In this document: piece after piece, positions 1 to 4,250 of the stretch
Layout of the letters: each line of letters starts with the position of its first letter
Numbering within the stretch: the stretch's first letter is position 1
Source: Solirubrobacterales bacterium
GTDB lineage: Bacteria > Actinomycetota > Thermoleophilia > Solirubrobacterales > Solirubrobacteraceae
Assembly: GCA_003157595.1 (NCBI GenBank)
Contig: PMKB01000166.1
Coordinates: 1 to 5,285 of the forward strand
Length of the DNA: 5,285 nucleotides
Reading direction: 5' to 3'
The notes under the pieces: generated by a model
The model's database searches: none
The model's input: the letters and a program-made list of their open reading frames with translations, nothing else
Told to the model about the DNA's origin: nothing
Program-made: the position numbers and the translations under genes

Positions 1-529
1 CCGCCACACCCGCTTGATCGACCAGTCGGTGCGCCAGCGCGATGCCGTCGGTCTCACCGGCGCGCCAGCCCGAGCGGAGCTTCACGGTCACCGGCAGCCC
101 ACCGCCCTCGACCGCGGCCCGCGCCACGGCGACCGCGCGATCCGGGTCCGCCAGCAGTGCCGCCCCGGCGCCGGTCCGGCAGACCTTCGGCACCGGACAG
201 CCCATGTTGATGTCGATCATGTCGGCCCCGGCGGCTGCGACGGTGGCCGCCGCCGAGCGCATGATCTCCGGATCGGCCCCGAACAGCTGGATCGAGACGG
301 CGCCGCCGTCGTGCTCGCGCGGATCGATCGCCAAGAGCTCGCGGCAGGTCTTTTCGTTGCGGTAGTGGACGGCGAAGCTCGAGACCATCTCCGAGACCAC
401 CAGCCCCGCGCCGTAGCGACGCGCCTGCAGGCGCACGAACCAGCTGCCGATCCCGGCCAGCGGCGCGAGCGCCAGGCGGTTGGGCAGCCGGATGCCGCCG
501 ATCGTGATCGCGTCGGTGAGGTCGGGCAT
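1..529 (-). CDS. dusB: tRNA-dihydrouridine synthase, DusB-like (C-terminal part outside window)
   Basis: This FMN-dependent enzyme reduces specific uridines in tRNA to dihydrouridine using NAD(P)H. The visible 176 residues cover the N-terminal half of the TIM barrel; the family is usually about 320-350 residues, so the rest lies past the left edge. Seen in the translation: a first-strand FMN-site segment LAPLAGIGSWFVR (residues 21-33), YGAGLVVSEMVSS (39-51), SIQLFG (79-84), the catalytic-cysteine motif DINMGCPVPKV (106-116, Cys111), GAGAALL (120-126) and VKLRSGW (149-155). The GCP motif and KxRxGW segment fix the family; DusB is the best subtype match, but subtype is an inference. The start is the ATG at 529, which gives a normal N-terminus. 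No well-spaced Shine-Dalgarno is visible; GGGAAG abuts the ATG. The PMAGVTD-type motif is altered to PLAGIGS. The gene is divergent from the membrane protein at 554. Confidence 0.93.
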   Translation of the reverse strand, partial: MPDLTDAITIGGIRLPNRLALAPLAGIGSWFVRLQARRYGAGLVVSEMVSSFAVHYRNEKTCRELLAIDPREHDGGAVSIQLFGADPEIMRSAAATVAAAGADMIDINMGCPVPKVCRTGAGAALLADPDRAVAVARAAVEGGGLPVTVKLRSGWRAGETDGIALAHRLVDQAGVA

Positions 530-535
530 CTTCCC

Positions 536-541
536 AGGGTA
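536..541 (-). promoter_or_regulatory. Candidate -10 element for dusB, leaderless spacing
   Basis: The minus strand reads TACCCT here, which fits the loose actinobacterial -10 pattern TANNNT. Exactly six bases separate it from the ATG at 529, so transcription would begin at or next to the start codon and yield a leaderless mRNA. No convincing -35 is visible upstream. The hexamer shares two bases with the plus-strand candidate at 540-545. This is inference from spacing; a match this short can occur by chance. Confidence 0.35.
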
Positions 542-545
542 GTCT
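540..545 (+). promoter_or_regulatory. Candidate -10 element for the 554-1348 gene
   Basis: TAGTCT fits TANNNT and ends eight bases before the ATG at 554, which predicts a transcript with a 5' leader of zero to two bases. The gene has no usable Shine-Dalgarno (the nearest AGGG is 14 bases upstream), which agrees with leaderless initiation. No good -35 is seen; that region would lie inside the dusB coding sequence. Confidence 0.33.
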
Positions 546-553
546 GCCCGCCG

Positions 554-1348
554 ATGGAGAGCAGCCACCGGCTCACGATCGCCGCGACGCTCGGGGTCAT
601 CGTGATCGCGATCGCCGCCGCGTCGGATTTCGTGTTCGGCTCGTTCTGGAGCTCGCACGCGATGCTCACCTCGCTGATCGCGAGCCTGATCGTGCTCGCG
701 GTGACCGTGGTCGTGCTCAACGAGGCCCTCGAGCGGCGCGACCGCCGCCGCTGGAGCGTGCTCGCGCAGTACGTGCTCTTCCAGCTCGTGCAGTGCGCGC
801 GGGCCAGCTGGATGGGGTTCGTCGAGCTGGTCACCCAGCAGGAGATCCAGACCGGAGCGACCGAGGGCCTGCTGGCCGGCGCCGGGCTGGCGCTCGACAC
901 TTCGGCGTTCTCCGCCGCCACGAAGGCGATGCTAGGCGACGCGCGCCGGCGCCGGGTGCTGCAGGAGATGGTCGTAATCCTCGCCGCCCATTGCCGCGGC
1001 GTCATCGCCGACTGGGCGTCGGTGATGGTCGGCGCGGGCCCCTACACCGAGGTCTTCGACCAACACGTCGAGCTGCAGGGCCGTCTGGACTGGATCGCCG
1101 AGATCCTCTCGCACAACGAGCCGACCGCCGCGCGCACCTTCCACGAAGCCAAGCTGGCCCGCTCGTCGGTCTCCGCCGAGTACGCGAGCGTGTTCGGCGA
1201 CGACTGGCTGCACGACCAGATCGTCTCCACGACCCAGTTCGCGGTGCGCCTGGACTACGAGTCGCGCGCGCTTGGCTGGAAGCTCGTGCCGTTCGAGTCC
1301 TGGAACGAGCGCATCCAGTTGGTCGTCGGCGACCTTCCCGCGCTGTAG
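554..1348 (+). CDS. Unrecognised two-span membrane protein with soluble C-terminal domain
   Basis: I do not recognise this 264-residue protein. Two hydrophobic segments are clear: about residues 8-28 (TIAATLGVIVIAIAAASDFV) and 37-57 (MLTSLIASLIVLAVTVVVLNE). They are separated by a short loop and followed at once by the basic stretch ERRDRRRW (60-67). By the positive-inside rule this suggests an N-in/C-in membrane hairpin with about 200 residues in the cytoplasm. The C-terminal part is mostly helical in character, with Arg-rich ARRRR (130-134), a single HC pair (146-147) and many Trp residues. No catalytic motif, nucleotide-binding loop or known signalling domain is evident. The ATG at 554 was chosen because an in-frame extension upstream would lie antisense to dusB and be Arg/Pro/His-rich. 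The membrane segments and the compositional change at Met554 support it as a real gene. It is convergent with coaX, so a shared pathway is not implied. Confidence 0.8.
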   Translation: MESSHRLTIAATLGVIVIAIAAASDFVFGSFWSSHAMLTSLIASLIVLAVTVVVLNEALERRDRRRWSVLAQYVLFQLVQCARASWMGFVELVTQQEIQTGATEGLLAGAGLALDTSAFSAATKAMLGDARRRRVLQEMVVILAAHCRGVIADWASVMVGAGPYTEVFDQHVELQGRLDWIAEILSHNEPTAARTFHEAKLARSSVSAEYASVFGDDWLHDQIVSTTQFAVRLDYESRALGWKLVPFESWNERIQLVVGDLPAL

Positions 1349-1358
1349 GGCCCCGCTC

Positions 1359-1379
1359 GCCCTGGCCGCCGGCCAGGGC
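1359..1379. terminator. Perfect 9-bp hairpin in convergent gap
   Basis: GCCCTGGCC (1359-1367) and GGCCAGGGC (1371-1379) pair perfectly around a three-base loop, starting ten bases after the stop codon of the membrane protein gene. There is no T-run on either side, so this is not a classical intrinsic terminator. A U-tract-less hairpin terminator, possibly working in both directions between the convergent genes, is the simplest reading. Confidence 0.5.
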
Positions 1380-1399
1380 TGCGCACTGCGTCCCGCGCC

Positions 1400-1416
1400 C
1401 GCTCGGTCCACGAGCG
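1400..1416. terminator. Second hairpin in convergent gap, on the coaX side
   Basis: CGCTCG (1400-1405) and CGAGCG (1411-1416) form a 6-bp stem with a five-base loop, about 33 bases beyond the coaX stop. Three further pairs (1395-1397 with 1417-1419) are possible across a two-base bulge. No T-run follows on the minus strand. It may help end coaX transcription, but short GC stems are common by chance at this base composition. Confidence 0.28.
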
Positions 1417-1448
1417 CGCCGACCAACGATCCCTACCCACGCCGACCC

Positions 1449-2216
1449 TCAACGATTCAGCTCCCAGACCAGGCGCAGGCCCTCCAGCGTGAGCAGGTCG
1501 TCGACCGCGTCGATCGACTCGGTGAAGGACGGCACGAGGTGGTGCGCGAGCCCGCCGGTCGCGATCACCGGCGCGTCCACTCCCAGCTCGGCACGCAGCC
1601 GACCGACGATCCCGTCGACCTGACCGGCGAAGCCGTACACGATCCCCGACCTCACGGCGTCGGCGGTGGTCTTGCCGATCAGCGCGCGGGGCTCTCCGAG
1701 CTCGACCTGGGGCACCTTCGCGGCGCGCATCGCCAGCGCCTCCAGCGAGATCTCGATCCCCGGCGAGATGATGCCGCCGATGTACTCGCCCTCGGCGGAG
1801 ACGACGTCATAGGTGATCGCGGTGCCGAAGTCCACGACGATGCAGGCGCGCCCGAAGCGCGTCCAGGCGGCAAGCGCGTTGACGAGGCGATCCGCGCCGA
1901 GCTCCCGCGGGTTGTCCATGCGGATCGGCATGCCGGTCCGCACGCCGGGACCGACGACCAGGATCTCGTGGCCGAGGTAACGCCGCGCCATCTCGCTCCA
2001 CTCGGGCGCGAGCTCGGGGACCGTCGAGGACAGCACCGACGCGCTGACGTCGTCAAAGCCGAGCCCGCGCAGGGCGAGCAGATTGCGCAGCGCGGCGCCC
2101 AGCTCGTCGGAGGTCGCGCTGCGCTCGGTCGCGAACCGCCAGCGCTCGAGCACCTCCGCGTCGCGCACGGTGCCGAAATGGGTCTGCGTGTTGCCGACGT
2201 CGACGACCAGGAGCAC
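1449..2216 (-). CDS. coaX: Type III pantothenate kinase
   Basis: CoaX phosphorylates pantothenate with ATP, the first step of coenzyme A synthesis, in the cytoplasm. It belongs to the ASKHA fold and, as a family, is feedback-insensitive and needs a monovalent cation. Seen in the 255-residue translation: the N-terminal phosphate-binding motif DVGNT (6-10), the pantothenate/catalytic segment NPRELGADRLVNA (102-114, with the expected catalytic Asp109), the second phosphate motif VDFGTAITYDVV (128-139), GGIISPGI (147-154) and the adenosine-side TGGLA (220-224). The length matches the family. The start is the GTG at 2216, giving MLLVVDVGNT; the open frame runs on to about 2522, but that part is antisense-like, Arg-rich and unrelated to CoaX. 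No Shine-Dalgarno precedes the GTG, while a -10-like CATAAT sits six bases upstream. It lies downstream of folK on the same strand, separated by 155 bp with hairpins, so it is probably transcribed separately. Confidence 0.96.
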   Translation of the reverse strand: MLLVVDVGNTQTHFGTVRDAEVLERWRFATERSATSDELGAALRNLLALRGLGFDDVSASVLSSTVPELAPEWSEMARRYLGHEILVVGPGVRTGMPIRMDNPRELGADRLVNALAAWTRFGRACIVVDFGTAITYDVVSAEGEYIGGIISPGIEISLEALAMRAAKVPQVELGEPRALIGKTTADAVRSGIVYGFAGQVDGIVGRLRAELGVDAPVIATGGLAHHLVPSFTESIDAVDDLLTLEGLRLVWELNR

Positions 2217-2222
2217 GAGCTG

Positions 2223-2228
2223 ATTATG
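2223..2228 (-). promoter_or_regulatory. Candidate -10 element for coaX, leaderless spacing
   Basis: The minus strand reads CATAAT, five of six matches to TATAAT and a conspicuously AT-rich patch in this GC-rich gap. Six bases separate it from the GTG at 2216, so transcription would begin at or beside the start codon. No TTGACA-like -35 is visible at 16-18 bp. It supports both the chosen start and independent transcription of coaX. Confidence 0.45.
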
Positions 2229-2276
2229 GGCCAGCTTGTCTTCGTGGAGCTTTGTGGCGGAGGTGGCGAGTGGCTG

Positions 2277-2290
2277 CTGCCGTCTGGCAG
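2277..2290 (-). repeat. Small hairpin next to the larger folK-coaX hairpin
   Basis: CTGCC (2277-2281) and GGCAG (2286-2290) form a 5-bp stem with a four-base loop directly beside the larger stem at 2292-2331. Read on the minus strand, it would be the second of two tandem hairpins after folK. It is short and could be chance. Confidence 0.22.
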
Positions 2291-2291
2291 G

Positions 2292-2331
2292 CGCGCAGGC
2301 AGTGGGCGAGGCTGGTTGCCTTGCCTGCGCG
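2292..2331 (-). terminator. 10-bp inverted repeat downstream of folK
   Basis: CGCGCAGGCA (2292-2301) is perfectly complementary to TGCCTGCGCG (2322-2331), giving a 10-bp stem with a 20-base loop. It lies about 40 bases past the folK stop and upstream of the likely coaX promoter, so it is well placed to end fol-operon transcription. There is no T-run and the loop is large, so a protein-binding site or a processing signal is also possible. The remainder of the 2217-2371 gap shows no gene. Confidence 0.42.
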
Positions 2332-2371
2332 TCAGAGGTGGTTGGCGGGCGAGAGGTCTGGACGCCGACGC

Positions 2372-2938
2372 CTACGGCGCAACGTTCCACGAAGGCCCGC
2401 CGGTGGGCGAGCCGGATGCGCTCGCCGCCGCCAGATCGAGCTTTGGGCCCGCGCGTCGCACGCCTTCGGAGAAATCCAGCGCGGCGAGCGCGTCGGCGAG
2501 CCGTTCGCCTGCCGGGGTGCACAGCTCGAAGTCGAGCTCGAGCAGCGGGATCAGGACGAAGCGACGGGTGAGCACCTGCGCGTGGGGCAGCGCCAGGCGC
2601 TCGCAGCGCTGCTCCAGCTCACCGAGCAGCAGAACGTCGATGTCGATCAGCCGCGGGCCGTGGCGCACCGCGTCCGGCGCGCGGCCCAGGTCGCGCTCCA
2701 GCGCCTTGCAGAGCTCGAGCAGCTCGAGTGGCTCGAGCGCCGTCTCGATTCGCAGGCAGGCGTTCAGGAAGGTGGGCTGGTCGAGGATCTCGCCCACCGG
2801 GTCGGTGTCGTAGGTGGCGGAGGAGTCCGCGACCGCGACCCCGCGCCCGACAAGGCCGTCGAGCGCCGCCTGCAGATTGGCACGTCGGTCGCCGACGTTG
2901 GAACCGAGACCGAGGTAGCCGACGCGCGCGCCGCTCAC
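2372..2938 (-). CDS. folK: HPPK: 6-hydroxymethyl-dihydropterin pyrophosphokinase
   Basis: FolK transfers pyrophosphate from ATP to 6-hydroxymethyl-7,8-dihydropterin, producing the substrate of FolP. Seen in the 188-residue translation: the N-terminal GYLGLGSNVGDR (7-18), the pterin-side QPTFLNA (54-60), and the signature GRAPDAVRHGPRLIDIDVLLLG (starts 85), whose Asp99 and Asp101 correspond to the two magnesium-binding aspartates. RRFVLIPLLEL (125-135) follows, as expected. The start is the GTG at 2938, which overlaps the folB stop as GTGA and brings the GSN motif to its usual place; the longer open frame upstream is the folB shadow. The enzyme normally runs to about 160 residues. Here a Ser/Ala/Gly/Pro-rich tail of about 30 residues follows residue 158, with no motif. 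The 4-bp overlap suggests translation is coupled to folB. It is the last gene of the fol run. Confidence 0.95.
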   Translation of the reverse strand: MSGARVGYLGLGSNVGDRRANLQAALDGLVGRGVAVADSSATYDTDPVGEILDQPTFLNACLRIETALEPLELLELCKALERDLGRAPDAVRHGPRLIDIDVLLLGELEQRCERLALPHAQVLTRRFVLIPLLELDFELCTPAGERLADALAALDFSEGVRRAGPKLDLAAASASGSPTGGPSWNVAP

Positions 2939-3366
2939 TCGGGCAGCTCGCGCCAGACCTCCACCGAGACCTCCTCGACCGCCAGCGGTATCGGCGGCTC
3001 CGGCTTGGCCGCCTTGACCCAGACCGCCTCGGCGCCGAAGTCCTCGATGATCCGATCCGCCACCACCGTGCACAGCCGCTCGAGCGTCCTGTAGTTGCGC
3101 TGCTGGGCGACCAGCGCGACGAGCTGGCAGACCTCGCCGTAGTCGACGGTGTCCTCGAGGCGGTCGGTCTCGGTCGCGTCGGACTCGCCGACGTCGATGC
3201 GGATGTCGAACAGCAGTCGCTGGCCGATCTCGCGCTCCGCCGCGCTCACGCCGATGTGCGTGTAGAGCGAGAGTCCCGAGATCTCGATCGTGACGACGGT
3301 CTGCGGGCCGCCGTCGATATCGAGCTCGTCGTCGGAGTCCAGATCGTCGTCGGGCTCGTCGCTCAT
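2935..3366 (-). CDS. folB: Dihydroneopterin aldolase with acidic N-terminal extension
   Basis: FolB cleaves 7,8-dihydroneopterin to 6-hydroxymethyl-dihydropterin and glycolaldehyde, the step before FolK, as a cytoplasmic multimer. Seen in the 143-residue translation: IEISGLSLYTHIGVSAAEREIGQ (from 27; Glu44 is the likely pterin-site glutamate), DIRIDV (54-59), TVDYGEV (73-79, Tyr76), RTLERLCTVVADRI (93-106, Glu96) and VKAAKPEPPIP (117-127, with Lys121 the likely catalytic lysine). The core is of normal length, about 120 residues, but is preceded by about 22 mostly acidic residues (MSDEPDDDLDSDDELDIDGG). The ATG at 3366 is taken as the start because it overlaps the folP stop as ATGA and no other in-frame start lies between it and the core. 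No clear Shine-Dalgarno is present, so coupled translation from folP is likely. Confidence 0.94.
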   Translation of the reverse strand: MSDEPDDDLDSDDELDIDGGPQTVVTIEISGLSLYTHIGVSAAEREIGQRLLFDIRIDVGESDATETDRLEDTVDYGEVCQLVALVAQQRNYRTLERLCTVVADRIIEDFGAEAVWVKAAKPEPPIPLAVEEVSVEVWRELPE

Positions 3367-4169
3367 CGCCCGCTGACCGTAGCAGCCGCGAGCGCCAGCG
3401 CGTCACGCACGGCCGCGACGTCATGCACGCGAAACACGCTGGCGCCGCGCAGCAGGCCGATCACGTTGGTGGCGATCGTGGCGGCGAGGCGGTCGCCTTC
3501 GTCGCGGCCGGTGATCGCGCCGAGAAACGACTTGCGTGAGGTTCCGATCAGGATCGGCTGCCCCAGCACCGCGAGCTCGTCCAGGCGGTCGAGCAGTTCG
3601 AGGTTGTGCTCCACCGTCTTGCCGAAGCCGAACCCCGGATCGACGGCGATCCGCTCGCGCGCGATCCCGGCGTCGAGCGCGAAGGCGACACGCTCGCGCA
3701 GGAACTCGCGCACGTCGCCGACGACGTCGGCGTAGCGCGGTTCGTTCTGCATCGTGCGCGGCTCGCCCTGCATGTGCGTCACGCAGCACTCGGCGCCGCG
3801 GGCGGCGACGAGCTCCGCCATCTGTGGCGCCGCGCGGAACGCCGTCACGTCGTTGACGAACGTGGCGCCGGCGTCGAGCGCCGCGCGTGCCACCTCGAGC
3901 TTCGAGGTGTCGACCGAGATTGTCGCGTCGATGCCGGCGCCGAGCAGGCCCTCGATCACCGGGATGACACGGCGCAGCTCCTCGCGCAGCTCGACGGCCG
4001 CGGCCCCCGGACGCGTCGACTCGCCACCGACATCGATGATCGCCGCGCCCTGGGCGGCCAGCTCCAGACCGTGCTCGATCGCGGCGCCGGCGTCGAGGTA
4101 GCGTCCGCCGTCCGAGAAGGAGTCGGGCGTGACGTTGAGGATCCCCATGATCCGGACGATGGCGCACAC
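3363..4169 (-). CDS. folP: Dihydropteroate synthase
   Basis: FolP condenses 6-hydroxymethyl-dihydropterin pyrophosphate with p-aminobenzoate to form dihydropteroate; the family is the target of sulfonamides. Seen in the 268-residue translation: MGILNVTPDSFSDGG (8-22, Asn12), IIDVGGESTRPGA (44-56), ISVDTSK (84-90, Asp87), FVNDVTA (104-110, Asn106), THMQGEPRTMQ (131-141), VDPGFGFGKT (176-185, Asp177), GTSRKSFLG (209-217, Lys213) and FRVHDV (246-251). The usual pterin and pABA loop residues are therefore all present, and it should be an active enzyme. The start is given as the GTG at 4169; the ATG at 4148 (residue 8) would also leave the whole core intact and cannot be excluded, since neither has a clear Shine-Dalgarno. 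Its stop overlaps the folB ATG. ftsH lies 81 bp upstream, so read-through from ftsH is possible. folE is not between them. Confidence 0.96.
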   Translation of the reverse strand: MCAIVRIMGILNVTPDSFSDGGRYLDAGAAIEHGLELAAQGAAIIDVGGESTRPGAAAVELREELRRVIPVIEGLLGAGIDATISVDTSKLEVARAALDAGATFVNDVTAFRAAPQMAELVAARGAECCVTHMQGEPRTMQNEPRYADVVGDVREFLRERVAFALDAGIARERIAVDPGFGFGKTVEHNLELLDRLDELAVLGQPILIGTSRKSFLGAITGRDEGDRLAATIATNVIGLLRGASVFRVHDVAAVRDALALAAATVSGR

Positions 4170-4250
4170 GCCGGCAATCGTGCCAGAGCGCGGCAGCGCC
4201 GGGCGGCGAGCACCAACGTCACGACGATCCGTCAGACCGCGGTGGGCGGT
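4170..4250 (-). other. ftsH-folP intergenic gap with a small hairpin
   Basis: This 81-bp gap holds no gene. Directly after the ftsH stop, the arms at 4236-4240 (ACCGC) and 4246-4250 (GCGGT) form a 5-bp hairpin with a five-base loop, without a T-run. On the minus strand CACGAT lies seven bases before the folP GTG at 4169 and could be a weak -10, though it is poorer than the candidates at dusB and coaX. Whether folP has its own promoter or relies on ftsH cannot be decided from the sequence. Confidence 0.3.

Noticed and set aside
14..553. In-frame upstream extension of the plus-strand membrane protein gene to position 14
   Set aside because: It lies antisense to dusB, is Arg/Ala/His/Pro-rich with no family features, and the recognisable membrane protein begins cleanly at the ATG at 554.
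2217..2371. Possible riboswitch ahead of coaX
   Set aside because: No known aptamer core is recognisable, and the likely coaX start site lies downstream of the hairpins, so they would not be in its mRNA.
2236..2571. Plus-strand open frame covering the folK-coaX gap
   Set aside because: More than half overlaps folK antisense, the composition is shadow-like, and no start signal or domain is visible.
2713..2737. Three GCTCGAG copies at exact 9-bp spacing
   Set aside because: They lie inside folK and encode its Leu-Glu-rich helix (LEPLELLEL); amino acid repetition plus codon bias explains them.
1272..2813. Long plus-strand open frame of 513 codons
   Set aside because: It is antisense to coaX and folK, both confirmed by family motifs; its composition (Arg, Asp, His, Ser) is typical of a GC-driven shadow frame.
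2728..3735. Plus-strand open frame across folK, folB and folP
   Set aside because: It is fully antisense to three motif-confirmed genes and is a low-complexity Arg/Asp/Ser translation.
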